From: Trebonia sp036276115
GTDB lineage: Bacteria; Actinomycetota; Actinomycetes; Streptosporangiales; Streptosporangiaceae
Assembly (NCBI GenBank): GCA_036276115.1
Contig: DATBEM010000059.1
Location: 1-50,506, forward strand
Reading direction: 5' to 3'
DNA length: 50,506 nucleotides
Shown here: positions 33,893-42,655 of the stretch, piece by piece
Layout of the letters: each line of letters begins with the position of its first letter
How positions within the stretch are numbered: the stretch's first letter is position 1
Notes under the pieces: model-generated
Told to the model about the DNA's origin: nothing
What the model saw: the letters and a program-made list of their open reading frames with translations, nothing else
The model's database searches: none
Program-made: the position numbers and the translations under genes

Positions 33893-34224
33893 GCGAGGCA
33901 ACGCGCTACGTGCTGCTCTACGAGAACGGCGCGAACTACCCGGCTGGTGCCCGCGAGCACTTTCCTGCTCACCAGACCCGGTTCCGCGAGTTCATGCGGC
34001 GCGGCGTGCTGTTGTCGGTCGGCCCGCTCACCGACGCCGATGGCGGCGCGATGGCGATTTTCACCAGCCGGGATGCGGCCGAGGAGCTCGCGGCCAGGGA
34101 CCCGTTCGTGCTCAACTCGGTGGTCGGCGCCTGGCACGTTCGCGAATGGCGGGAGGTCACGCCAGGCGACATACCTGAGCGTGGCGTCCGCTCCCTGGCC
34201 GGCGGCCGCCCGGGGCGAGGTTAG
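33889..34224 (+). CDS. YciI-like (YCII domain) protein
   Basis: Small ferredoxin-like dimeric alpha/beta protein of 111 residues: RYVLLYENGANYPAGAREHFPAHQTRFREFMRRGVLLSVGPL (region 6-47) with the conserved His of HFPAH and Asp in TDADGG, then GAMAIFTSRDAAEELAARDPFVLN and VVGAWHVREW. YciI proteins are often found with ArsR and SRPBCC/DinB partners; their chemistry is mostly unknown. It is coupled to the preceding chimeric frame by ATGA. The C-terminal 20 residues are not conserved. Confidence 0.88.
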   Translation: MSEATRYVLLYENGANYPAGAREHFPAHQTRFREFMRRGVLLSVGPLTDADGGAMAIFTSRDAAEELAARDPFVLNSVVGAWHVREWREVTPGDIPERGVRSLAGGRPGRG

Positions 34225-34237
34225 CGCGAGGGCGGAT

Positions 34238-34277
34238 CGGGTGGCCGCGCGGGCGTCCTCTATCCGGCGCCCGCGGC
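34238..34277. terminator. Hairpin between the YciI gene and lhr
   Basis: GGCC(GC)GCGGGCG pairs with CGCCCGC-GGCC with a 2-nt bulge and a loop of about 12 nt, between two convergent genes. Confidence 0.55.
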
Positions 34278-34310
34278 CTGCTGCCACTGCCAGCCAGGTA
34301 CCGCGCGCCC

Positions 34311-37300
34311 TCAGCCGCGCAAGCGCAGGCCCCGGGGGGTGGGGCGGAAGCCGGCCGATTGCAGCGCCCGCGCCAGCGGGGTGTCGTGGACGGTCTCGCC
34401 GTCGGCCCGCTCGACGGTGATCCGGCCGAGCGCCCCCTCGCGGACCGCGGTGGCGAGGGCGGCGGCGCACGGCTCGAGCAGCAGCGGGTCGTCAGTCCAG
34501 GACAGCAGCGACTTGCCCCCGCGCTCGACGTACAGCGCGAGCTCGCCCTTCGCCAGGATGACCAGCGCCCCCGCCTTGCGGCCGGGCTTATGGCCGGTGG
34601 CGGTGTCGCCTGGGCGCCCGGGCCACGGCAGCGCCGCCCCGTAGGGCTGGGCCGGGTCGGCCGCGGCGAGCACGAACGGCGTGACGGACGGGGCCGGCGG
34701 CGCCGCCCGCTGCTCCCAGGGGTTCTCCCACTCCGACGGGTCCGGCGGCGCGGGCGCGATGGCCTCAGGGGCGATGAGGTCACCCGCCAGTGCCCGCAGC
34801 CGGTCCACGGCCCCGGGCAGCGCGAACTGCGCGGCCCCGAGACCCTCGATGAAGTAGCCCCGGCGGCACTGGCCAGTGTCTTCCATGGCCCGCAGCACCG
34901 GGTAGACCGCCGCGAAGCCACCGGGTATCCGCTCGGCGGCGACGGCGCCCCGGGTCACGATCCCGTGCCGCTCCAGGAGCGCCTGCGCGACCGCATGGGC
35001 CCGGATCGTGGCCGCCCTGGCCGGGGAGCCGCTTCCGGTCCTGGCCGCGCCCCCCGCGGGGCCCTGCGCGAGCGCCGTGTCCTCAAGCGGCTCCGCACCG
35101 GGCGCCAGCCAGCCCGCCGCTGCCCCGGCCTCAGGCTCCGCCTGGTCGTAGCGGCTTGCCCCGCTCGGCGGCGGGGACCCGTCGTCCGGCGGGCCCTTCT
35201 CGCCTGCGGGCAGCCCGTGGCCGCCCGGGACCACGTCAGCGGACACCGCCTCGTCGAGCAGCGCCTCGACGGTTGTCCGCCAGTCCGGCCCGGGCGCGGC
35301 CCGGCCGGGCGCGTCTCGTGGAGGCACGCCGTCGTCCGGCGGGCCGGCGTTGGCGTCGTGCCCGGCCTCCCCGCCATCAGCCAGCTCCGGGACGCCTGGG
35401 CCTGCTTCTGCGAGCGTTGCCTCATGGAGCAGTGCCTCGACGGTCGTGCGCCCGGCCGGCTCCGGTCCAGGGCCGGGCGTGGCCTGCTGGCCGAGAGCGG
35501 CCGGCCCGCGCGGCCTGACCGGTGTGAGCGGCCCGGGCGCACTGGGCCGGGCGGGCAGTCCCGCGCGGCCCGGGAGCAGGGACCAGCGGCCGGTCACGCT
35601 GGGCGGCCCGGTCCGCGATGGCATCGCCGGACGGCGGGCGCCGGCCGGCGACCCGCCGCCGTAGCCGCCGCGCCCGTAGCCCCGCCTGGCCGGACGGGGG
35701 CTGAACACGTCCCCGGCTCCGCGCCGGGCGCCGCCAGAGCCGTTCGTCAGCCGGCTCCCCGTCCCGTAGCCGACGCTCGTCCCGTAGCCCGGGTCCGCCC
35801 CGGGCGAGCCGCTGGCGGCGGCAGGCCGGCCCGCCCCCGAGCGCCGGGGCTGGCCGCCGCCGCCGAGCAGGACTCGCAGCGGGGCGAGGGTGTCGTTGCT
35901 GACCAGCCCGGCCCAGACCAGGTCCCAGAGCGCGGCCGCGAGCTCGGCGTCGTCCGGCGGGTGCCCCCCGTCAAGCCGGGCGGCCCGGTCGCTGAGCGCG
36001 CGGAAGAACAGCGCGCCGCCGCCGTCGAGCACCGCCAGGACCGCGTCGTGCAGCGGCGTCATGGTCAGCTCGCCCGGCTCGGGCAGCAGCAGCGGCGCGG
36101 TATCGGCCGGGCTCAGCACGAGCCAGCCGTCGCCGGTGCCAACCGACCCCGCCCCGGCCCAGACAACCTCGCCCGCCGAGGTCAGCTCGTCCAGCAGCGC
36201 GGGGGAGTAGCCTGGCACGCGGCCCGGCAGCACCATCGTCTCCAGCGCCGACGCCGGGACCGGGGCGCCTGCCAGCCGCTCGATCACCTCGATGACCGCC
36301 CCCGCGTCGCCGTAGCGCCGGCGGCGCGCCCCGCCACCCCCGGGCCCGGCCTTGCCCCGGGAGCCGGCCGGGGCCGCCGGCGGCTCGAACGGCTCGATCC
36401 CGTGCCAGGCGGGCAGGAAGCGGCCCAGCGCCGCGGCCGGCACTGGCTCGACCTCCTTGCGCAGCCGCGCCAGGCAGCGCCGCCGCAGCAGCCGCAGCAC
36501 CTCGGCGTCGCACCACTGGCTGCCCGCCCAGTCGGCCGCGCTGCCCGCGCCATCGCCGTCCTCGGGGCGGGGGGCATCGACGGTGAACTCGCCCTCGACG
36601 ATCCGTCCCTCGGCCGCCAGCCGCCGCAGCGTCATCGTGACCACGGCCACGCCAAGCCCGTAGCGGTGCGCGATCATGGCCCCCCGGAACGGCCCGTGGG
36701 CCCGCCCCCATCGCACGACCAGGTCGCCCAGCGGGTCCGGCAGCGGCGTCGTGAACGCCTCGGGCACGCCGACTGGCAGCGCCACCCCGAGGGCGTCGCG
36801 CAACCGCCCGGCATCCTCGATCGCCGCCCACATCGGCCGCCCGGCTACCCGGACCTCGATGACCCGCCGGGCCGCCGCCAGCCCGGCCAGCCACCCCGCT
36901 GCCTCCGGCGGGCTCACGACCCGGCTCGCCACCTCGGCCGCCGTCAGCGGCCCGGACGTGCGCAGCAGGTCGAAGACGGCCTCCGCGTCGCGGCAGCGCC
37001 GCCCGGGCGACAGGTGCTGCAGGTCGGCCTCGGTCTCGGCCACCACGGCCGGATCGAGCAGCTCCCGCAGCCCTTCGGTGCCCAGCAGCTCCGCCAGCAG
37101 CGACGGGTCCAGCGCCAGCGCCTGCGCCCGCCGCTCGGCCAGCGGCGCGTCCCCCTCGTACATGAACGCGCCGACGTACCGGAACAGCAGCGACTTGGCG
37201 AACGGGCTCGGCAGCGGCGTCTCCACCTCGACCACCCGGACCCGGCGCGCGGCCAGGTCGGTCAGCAGCGCCATCAGCGCGGGCACGTCGAACACGTCCT

Positions 37301-39785
37301 GCAGGCACTCCCGTACCGTCTCCAGCACGATCGGGAACCCGGGGAACTGCGCCGCGATCTCCAGCAGCTGCGCGCTGCGCTGCCGCTGCTGCCACAGCGG
37401 GGTCCGCCGCCCGGGCTGGCGCCGGGGCAGCAGCAGCGCCCGGGCCGCGCACTCGCGGAACCGGGACGCGAACAGCGCGCTGCCGCCCACCTCGGCGGTG
37501 ACGATGTCCGCCACCTCGTCCGGCGCGATCAGCGCGATCCCGGCTGGCGGCGGCTCGTCGGAGTCCGGCACCCGGATGATGATCCCGTCGTCGGTGTGCA
37601 GCGCCTGGACGTCCATCGCCCCGTACCGCTCCCGCAGCCGCGCGGCGATCGCCAGCGCCCAGGGCGCGTGCACCCGGTCCCCGTACGGGCTGTGCAGCAC
37701 CACCCGCCAGTCGCCGAGCTCGTCGCGGAACCGCTCGACGACCAGCGTCCGGTCGTCCGGCACGTGCCCGGTGGCCGCCCGCTGGTCCGCCAGGTAGCGC
37801 ATCAGGTTGCCCGCCGCGAGCTCGTCCAGGCCCGCCGTCCGGAGCCGCGCGACCGCCTGCTCATCGCCCAGTCGCCCGAGCTGGCGCACCGTCGACCCGA
37901 TGGCCTTGCCCAGCTCGGCGGGCCGCCCGGCGGTGTCGCCGTGCCAGAACGGCAGCTTCCCGGGCTGCCCGGGGGCCGGCAGCACCAGCACCCGGTCGGG
38001 CGTGATGTCCTCGATCCGCCAGGAGGAGGCGCCCAGCACGAACACGTCCCCGACCCGGGACTCGTACACCATCTCCTCGTCCAGCTCGCCGACCCGGCGC
38101 GGTGCCCGGCCCCCCTCGGCGGCGGGCAGGAACACGCCGAACAGCCCTCGGTCGGGGATCGTCCCGCCGCTGGTCACGGCCAGCCGCTGCGCTCCCGGGC
38201 GGCCGCGGATCACCCCGGCGACCCGGTCCCAGACAACGCGCGGCTTCAGGCCGGCGAACTCCTCGCCCGGGTACCGGCCGGCCAGCATGTCCAGCACCGA
38301 CTCGAGCACCGGGCGGGTGAGCTGCGCGAACGGTGCCGCCCGGCGGACCACCTGCTCCAGCTCGTCGACCGGCCACTCATCGAGGGCGGCCATGGCGACG
38401 ACCTGCTGGGCGAGCACGTCGAGCGGGTTGCGGGGGACTCGCAGCTCCTCGATCTCGCCGTCGCGCATGCGGGTGGCGACGACGGTCGCCGACACCAGGT
38501 CGCCCGCGTACTTGGGGAAGAAGATGCCGCGCGACACGTCGCCCACGTTGTGCCCCGCCCGGCCGACCCGCTGCAGGCCCGAGGCGACCGACGGCGGCGA
38601 CTCGACCTGGATCACCAGGTCGACCGCGCCCATGTCGATGCCCAGCTCCAGCGAGGAGGTCGCCACCACGGCCGGGAGGTGGCCGGCCTTGAGCGCCTCC
38701 TCGATGTCGCTGCGCTCCTGGCGGGAGACCGACCCGTGGTGCGCCCGCGCGATCACCGGCCCGGGCCCCTCGTAGCCGGCTAGCGCGGCCCGCTCGCCGG
38801 CCAGCTCGTTGAGCCGCCCGCACAGCCGTTCCGCCAGCCGCCGCGAGTTCGCGAACACGATCGTGGACTTGTGCTGCTCGATCAGGTCGAGCACCCGCTC
38901 CTCGACGTGCGGCCAGATCGACCGCCGGGCGACCGGGTCCTGCCCTGGCTCCCCGTCCGGCCCAGTTGCGGCCGGGCCAGCCGGGGCCGGGGCGGTCGCG
39001 GTCTCCAGGTCGCTCATGTCCTCGACCGGGACGATGACCTCGAGGTCGATCTGCTTGGCGCTCGGCGGCTGGACCACCGTCACCGGCCGCGCCCCGCCCA
39101 GGAACGTGGCGACCACCTCCGGCGGCCGGACGGTCGCCGACAGGCCGACCCGCTGGGCCGGCCGCCGCGCGTCGTCCCCTCGTCCCCGCAGCGCGTCCAG
39201 CCGCTCCAGGGACAACGCCAGGTGGGCGCCTCGCTTGGTCCCCGCGACCGCGTGCACCTCGTCCACGATGACCGTCTCGACGCCGCGCAGGGTCTCCCGC
39301 GCCTGCGAGGTGAGCAGCAGGAACAGCGACTCGGGGGTCGTGATGAGGATGTCAGGGGGCTTCGTCGCCAGGCGGCGGCGCTCCTCGGCCGCGGTGTCGC
39401 CGGTCCGCACGGCCACGCCGATCTCCGGGTCCGGCAGCCCGAGCCGGTGCGCCGCGTGCCTGATCCCCGTCAGCGGGGAGCGCAGGTTGCGCTCGATGTC
39501 AACCGCGAGGGCCTTCAGCGGCGAGACGTACAGGACCCGGCAGCGCTTCTTCGGGTCCGCGGGCGGCGGCTCGGACGCCAGCTTGTCGATCGCCCACAAG
39601 AAGGCCGACAGCGTCTTGCCCGAGCCGGTCGGCGCGATCACCAGCGCGTCATCGCCCCGGCCGATGGCACGCCATGCCTGCGCCTGCGCCTGCGTCGGCT
39701 CGGCGAAGGCACCCTCGAACCACGCCCTGGTCGCGGGGGAGAACCCGCCCAGGGCGTCGAGCGTGCTTTCGGTCTTCGCTGCCAT
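34311..39785 (-). CDS. lhr: Lhr-type superfamily 2 helicase
   Basis: Large ATP-dependent 3'-5' helicase of the Lhr family, which unwinds DNA and RNA-DNA hybrids and is damage-linked in mycobacteria. It has 1824 residues from ATG 39785 (MAAKTESTLDALGGFSPATR). Walker A APTGSGKT is at 51-58, DEVH at 175-178, then GLSATVRPP, the second RecA fold (SLELGIDMGAVDLVIQVESP, QRVGRAGH), the winged-helix and Lhr beta-barrel regions, and a long C-terminal extension. The extension has a Gly/Pro/Ala-rich linker (about residues 1360-1640) containing GYGRGGYGGG and two copies of RTTVEALL-x-EA, then a final folded domain. The C-terminal GVVSRG-type ring region is recognised as IVTRGAVAAERIPGGFAAVY. Between clgR and recA as in other actinomycetes. 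Confidence 0.93.
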   Translation of the reverse strand: MAAKTESTLDALGGFSPATRAWFEGAFAEPTQAQAQAWRAIGRGDDALVIAPTGSGKTLSAFLWAIDKLASEPPPADPKKRCRVLYVSPLKALAVDIERNLRSPLTGIRHAAHRLGLPDPEIGVAVRTGDTAAEERRRLATKPPDILITTPESLFLLLTSQARETLRGVETVIVDEVHAVAGTKRGAHLALSLERLDALRGRGDDARRPAQRVGLSATVRPPEVVATFLGGARPVTVVQPPSAKQIDLEVIVPVEDMSDLETATAPAPAGPAATGPDGEPGQDPVARRSIWPHVEERVLDLIEQHKSTIVFANSRRLAERLCGRLNELAGERAALAGYEGPGPVIARAHHGSVSRQERSDIEEALKAGHLPAVVATSSLELGIDMGAVDLVIQVESPPSVASGLQRVGRAGHNVGDVSRGIFFPKYAGDLVSATVVATRMRDGEIEELRVPRNPLDVLAQQVVAMAALDEWPVDELEQVVRRAAPFAQLTRPVLESVLDMLAGRYPGEEFAGLKPRVVWDRVAGVIRGRPGAQRLAVTSGGTIPDRGLFGVFLPAAEGGRAPRRVGELDEEMVYESRVGDVFVLGASSWRIEDITPDRVLVLPAPGQPGKLPFWHGDTAGRPAELGKAIGSTVRQLGRLGDEQAVARLRTAGLDELAAGNLMRYLADQRAATGHVPDDRTLVVERFRDELGDWRVVLHSPYGDRVHAPWALAIAARLRERYGAMDVQALHTDDGIIIRVPDSDEPPPAGIALIAPDEVADIVTAEVGGSALFASRFRECAARALLLPRRQPGRRTPLWQQRQRSAQLLEIAAQFPGFPIVLETVRECLQDVFDVPALMALLTDLAARRVRVVEVETPLPSPFAKSLLFRYVGAFMYEGDAPLAERRAQALALDPSLLAELLGTEGLRELLDPAVVAETEADLQHLSPGRRCRDAEAVFDLLRTSGPLTAAEVASRVVSPPEAAGWLAGLAAARRVIEVRVAGRPMWAAIEDAGRLRDALGVALPVGVPEAFTTPLPDPLGDLVVRWGRAHGPFRGAMIAHRYGLGVAVVTMTLRRLAAEGRIVEGEFTVDAPRPEDGDGAGSAADWAGSQWCDAEVLRLLRRRCLARLRKEVEPVPAAALGRFLPAWHGIEPFEPPAAPAGSRGKAGPGGGGARRRRYGDAGAVIEVIERLAGAPVPASALETMVLPGRVPGYSPALLDELTSAGEVVWAGAGSVGTGDGWLVLSPADTAPLLLPEPGELTMTPLHDAVLAVLDGGGALFFRALSDRAARLDGGHPPDDAELAAALWDLVWAGLVSNDTLAPLRVLLGGGGQPRRSGAGRPAAASGSPGADPGYGTSVGYGTGSRLTNGSGGARRGAGDVFSPRPARRGYGRGGYGGGSPAGARRPAMPSRTGPPSVTGRWSLLPGRAGLPARPSAPGPLTPVRPRGPAALGQQATPGPGPEPAGRTTVEALLHEATLAEAGPGVPELADGGEAGHDANAGPPDDGVPPRDAPGRAAPGPDWRTTVEALLDEAVSADVVPGGHGLPAGEKGPPDDGSPPPSGASRYDQAEPEAGAAAGWLAPGAEPLEDTALAQGPAGGAARTGSGSPARAATIRAHAVAQALLERHGIVTRGAVAAERIPGGFAAVYPVLRAMEDTGQCRRGYFIEGLGAAQFALPGAVDRLRALAGDLIAPEAIAPAPPDPSEWENPWEQRAAPPAPSVTPFVLAAADPAQPYGAALPWPGRPGDTATGHKPGRKAGALVILAKGELALYVERGGKSLLSWTDDPLLLEPCAAALATAVREGALGRITVERADGETVHDTPLARALQSAGFRPTPRGLRLRG

Positions 39786-39908
39786 GCCTCCATCATGCCT
39801 TGCCCGGCTGACATTCGAGACCGGGCAGTTCCCCGCCGGCAACCGATGAGCCCCGGCTGGGTACGTCGTCCTATTGACAAGGGGAACGCGAGAGACCGAG
39901 GAGGCATC

Positions 39909-40391
39909 ATGACCGGCAAGCCGTTCACCACCTGCCTGTGGTTCGACACCGAGGGCGAGGAGGCGGCTGAGTTCTACACCAGCATCTTCAAGGACTCCAG
40001 CATCGGCGCCGTGAGCCGGTACGGCGAGGCCGGGCCGCGCCCGGCGGGAACGGTCATGACGGTGGAGTTCACCCTCAACGGGCAGAAGTTCGTCGCCCTG
40101 AACGGCGGACAGGAGGGGTTCTCGTTCGACGAGTCAGTCTCGCTCATGATCGAGGCGGCCGACCAGGCCGAGGTCGACTACTACTGGGAGCGGCTGACCG
40201 ACGGCGGCCAGGAGAGCGCCTGCGGCTGGCTCAAGGACAAGTTCGGCTTCTCGTGGCAGGTCGTCCCGAGCGCGTTCTACGCGATGATGAGGGACCCGGA
40301 CCCCGAGAAGGTCAACCGCGTCACCGCCGCGATGCTGACGATGAAGAAGCTCAGCGTGCCCGATCTCGAGCGCGCCTATGCCGGCGCGTAG
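39909..40391 (+). CDS. PhnB-like/VOC superfamily protein (3-dmu-9_3-mt domain)
   Basis: A 160-residue glyoxalase-fold protein of the PhnB-like group. It shows the tell-tale TCLWFDTEGEEAAEFYTSIFKDS start, EFTLNGQKFVALNGG, and CGWLKDKFGFSWQVVP. These proteins lack the full metal triad of glyoxalase I and have no settled function. ATG 39909 is fixed by GAGGAGG (39898-39904) 4 nt upstream; the long frame upstream is antisense to lhr. It is transcribed away from lhr. Confidence 0.93.
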   Translation: MTGKPFTTCLWFDTEGEEAAEFYTSIFKDSSIGAVSRYGEAGPRPAGTVMTVEFTLNGQKFVALNGGQEGFSFDESVSLMIEAADQAEVDYYWERLTDGGQESACGWLKDKFGFSWQVVPSAFYAMMRDPDPEKVNRVTAAMLTMKKLSVPDLERAYAGA

Positions 40392-40554
40392 CGAGTATCC
40401 TGCGGGCCGCGAGGACAGGAGGCAGGGGCCGGAGACCTTGCCCGAGCACGTCGAGTTCGGCGCGCGGGCGGCCCAGCAGGACTCGCGGGCGACGGCCGGC
40501 GCCGAGCTGAACCCCCTGCGGGAAGTCCCGCGCTGGACCTGGCCGGGCGAGTGA
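40378..40554 (+). CDS. Possible small protein (58 residues)
   Basis: ATG 40378 overlaps the end of the PhnB-like gene by 14 bp and stays open to TGA 40552-40554. The product begins MPARSEYPAGREDRRQGPET and ends with ELNPLREVPRWTWPGE. The charged start and Trp-rich end, and the absence of stops, suggest a real coupled small protein, but I know no family. A GCGGGA-AG-TCCCGC dyad (40518-40531) inside it could instead be a terminator. Confidence 0.35.
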   Translation: MPARSEYPAGREDRRQGPETLPEHVEFGARAAQQDSRATAGAELNPLREVPRWTWPGE

Positions 40555-40558
40555 ACCG

Positions 40559-42259
40559 CTAGCGGGCAGCTCCCCGCACCGACTGGGTGAGCTGCCCCTT
40601 GGCGGCGCTGAGCTCGCAGATGACCGTGCGGGTGCCGGTCTGCCAGGCGACCTGGCCTGGGTAGACGTAGCTCTGGGAGATGCTGATCGCCAGCTGCGGG
40701 TTCAGGTACTTGGTCAGCCGGGCCGCGCAGCCGCTGTCGGCGTCTTGCTCTACCGCCGTCATCCCTGGCCAGCGGGTGCCCGGCAGCGTGAACGTCCCGA
40801 AGACCTCGGCGTCATGGGGCGCGGAGCAGGCGGTGGGAGTGGGGGAGTCCTCGCTCGGCTGGTTGACCACGCAGTCGCCTTCCCGCAGGCTGAAGACGGT
40901 CCCGAGCTGGTTGTCGTACGCGATCCTGGTCGGCCGGTGGAAGCCGTGGGTCAGCTCCGCCACGGTGCCCACGGCCGCGCCCGCCGCGAGCCAGCAGATC
41001 GAGGTGAGCAGCGCCGCCAGGGCCAGCCCGCGCCCCCGGCGGCGCCCCCGGCGGGTGGTGACCAGGCCCGCGATGCCCAGCCCGAGGCCCAGGGGAACCG
41101 TCGGCAGGATGCCGAAGGGCAAGGCGATAAGAGCGATTTTGCTAAAAGGGGTTCTCCGCTGGCCCTCGCCGGCCGGTGGCTCGGCCCGGGCGGGCGCCTC
41201 GTCGCCGTCCGGTGCTGCCTCGCCCGGCGCCGGCGCGTGGCTGGCCGTCGGCGCGTGGCTGGCCGTCGGCGCGGCGCTCGCGGGGAGCGCGGCGTCGCCC
41301 GGCTGACCGTCGCCCGCGGGCTCAGCCGCGCCCGGCGAGCCGGCCTCGCTCCCTGGCCCAGCGTCGCCCCGTGGCTCGGTGTCGTCGGACGGGGCAGCGT
41401 CGCCGTCGGGCGCGGTGCCGCCATCAGGGGCGGCGTCCCCGCCGGGGGCGGCCGAGCCGTCCGGTCCGGCGCTGACCGCCGGGCCGGCGACCTCCGCTGG
41501 CCGGGCGTGGCCGGCTAGCGGCCTGGTGTCCGCTGGCTCGGCGTCGCCGGCTGGCCGGGTGCCCGCCGCTGGCTGGGCATCCATATTCGGGGTGCCCGCC
41601 GCGGGCCGGGTGCCGTCCGCGGCCCGTGCGTCCCGGGTGGCCCCGTCGTCCGCCGGCCCGCCGGCGGCGGGCGCGGCGGGTGCCGGCGCGGTGACGGGCT
41701 TGGCGGCGGGCGGCTGGCCGGCCGCCAGCGGAACGGCTGGCTGGCTGCCCGCCGTGGACGGCGCGCCCGGCGCGGGCCCGGTGCCGGCGGCCTCGCCGTC
41801 CGGGCCGGGAACGGCGGGCGTGGCGGCGGTCTTGGCGGTCGGCCCGGGCCCGGGTTGTGGGCCGGGCCCGGGTTGTGGCCGGGGCTTCGGCCGGCGCCGG
41901 GCCCTGGGCGTGGCGGCGGCGGGCCGTTGACTGGCGGGCGGGGCCGAGGCAGGAGCCGGAGGGGGCGCCGGGACGGGCGCGGCATTCGCGGCCTCGCCGT
42001 CGGAGGCGGGCACGGCGGGCGCGGTCTTCGTGGCGTCCTTGGCGGGCGGCCCAGCCGCTGGCTGCGCGCTGGCCTTGGGTTGTGGCCGGGGCCTCGGCCG
42101 GCGCCGGGCTGCGGGCTTGGCGACGGGGGCACGCGGGTCGCCCGCCGGCGGGCCGGCGGGCGGGGCCGGGGTATCCGCCGCCGGAAGCGCGGGTACGGGT
42201 GGCTGGGCGTCGTCGTGCGTGGCCGGGTCGGCGGCCGGGTCAACCGTGGGGGTAGACAT
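40559..42259 (-). CDS. DUF4190/septum-formation membrane protein with Pro-Ala-rich N-terminus
   Basis: A 566-residue protein. Residues 1 to about 370 are a Pro/Ala/Gly/Asp-rich disordered region with basic RRRPRPRPQPK blocks and an APTASH duplication. Then come two membrane helices of DUF4190 type (IALIALPFGILPTVPLGLGLGIAGLV and LALAALLTSICWLAAGAAVGTV), and an outside septum-formation-like domain with GDCVVNQP...ACSAPHDAEVFGTFTLP and Cys pairs (REGDCV, TACSAPH, SGCAARL, TVICEL). The family name comes from a Pfam domain; the role is unproven. ATG 42259 has AGGAG 5 nt upstream; the frame beyond it is antisense to DUF3046. Divergent from DUF3046. Confidence 0.82.
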   Translation of the reverse strand: MSTPTVDPAADPATHDDAQPPVPALPAADTPAPPAGPPAGDPRAPVAKPAARRRPRPRPQPKASAQPAAGPPAKDATKTAPAVPASDGEAANAAPVPAPPPAPASAPPASQRPAAATPRARRRPKPRPQPGPGPQPGPGPTAKTAATPAVPGPDGEAAGTGPAPGAPSTAGSQPAVPLAAGQPPAAKPVTAPAPAAPAAGGPADDGATRDARAADGTRPAAGTPNMDAQPAAGTRPAGDAEPADTRPLAGHARPAEVAGPAVSAGPDGSAAPGGDAAPDGGTAPDGDAAPSDDTEPRGDAGPGSEAGSPGAAEPAGDGQPGDAALPASAAPTASHAPTASHAPAPGEAAPDGDEAPARAEPPAGEGQRRTPFSKIALIALPFGILPTVPLGLGLGIAGLVTTRRGRRRGRGLALAALLTSICWLAAGAAVGTVAELTHGFHRPTRIAYDNQLGTVFSLREGDCVVNQPSEDSPTPTACSAPHDAEVFGTFTLPGTRWPGMTAVEQDADSGCAARLTKYLNPQLAISISQSYVYPGQVAWQTGTRTVICELSAAKGQLTQSVRGAAR

Positions 42260-42340
42260 CGCGCTCCTGCAATGCGGTCCCGGGCGCCGGGGGCGGGCGC
42301 CACGATGATGATCACTACCCCGCCCGCGGCGGTCACATAC

Positions 42341-42354
42341 GTATCGGCCGATAC
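42341..42354. promoter_or_regulatory. Perfect 14-bp palindrome upstream of DUF3046
   Basis: GTATCGGCCGATAC, 10 bp before the proposed GTG start at 42365, in the divergent region with the DUF4190 gene (start 42259). It is a candidate operator. Confidence 0.5.
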
Positions 42355-42364
42355 CCTCAAGGAC

Positions 42365-42559
42365 GTGCGGCTGACAGCGTTCTGGGAACGGATGACGGAG
42401 TTCTTCGGCGAGGCCTACGCCGAGAGCGTGGCCAAGGACCACGTGCTGGCGGGGCTCGGCAGCCGCACGGTGAACCAGGCCCTGGCCGACGGGGAGGACG
42501 CCAAGGTCGTCTGGCGGGCCGTCAGCGAGGCCTTCAACGTGCCGGACCGGCTGCGCTGA
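42365..42559 (+). CDS. DUF3046 protein
   Basis: A 64-residue protein conserved in actinobacteria next to recA: RLTAFWERMTEFFGEAYAES, VAKDHVLAGLGSRTVNQALA, DGEDAKVVWRAVSEAF, then NVPDRLR. GTG 42365 gives the standard length of about 64 residues. An upstream ATG at 42305 would add 20 residues and take in the palindrome. AAGGA lies unusually close to the GTG, so the start is not secure. Function unknown. Confidence 0.87.
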   Translation: MRLTAFWERMTEFFGEAYAESVAKDHVLAGLGSRTVNQALADGEDAKVVWRAVSEAFNVPDRLR

Positions 42560-42655
42560 CAAGCGCGATCGGCACCCGGCGGCGGCTGCCCGATAGGGGT
42601 CGTTTACCCGCGATTACCGCATGCGGGCGGCCTTGTCGCCGATTATGGTACTTAC

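Noticed and set aside
34359..38783. 1474-codon plus-strand frame opposite lhr
   Set aside because: Arg/Gly/Pro/Gln-rich translation with no motifs, fully antisense to the Lhr helicase.
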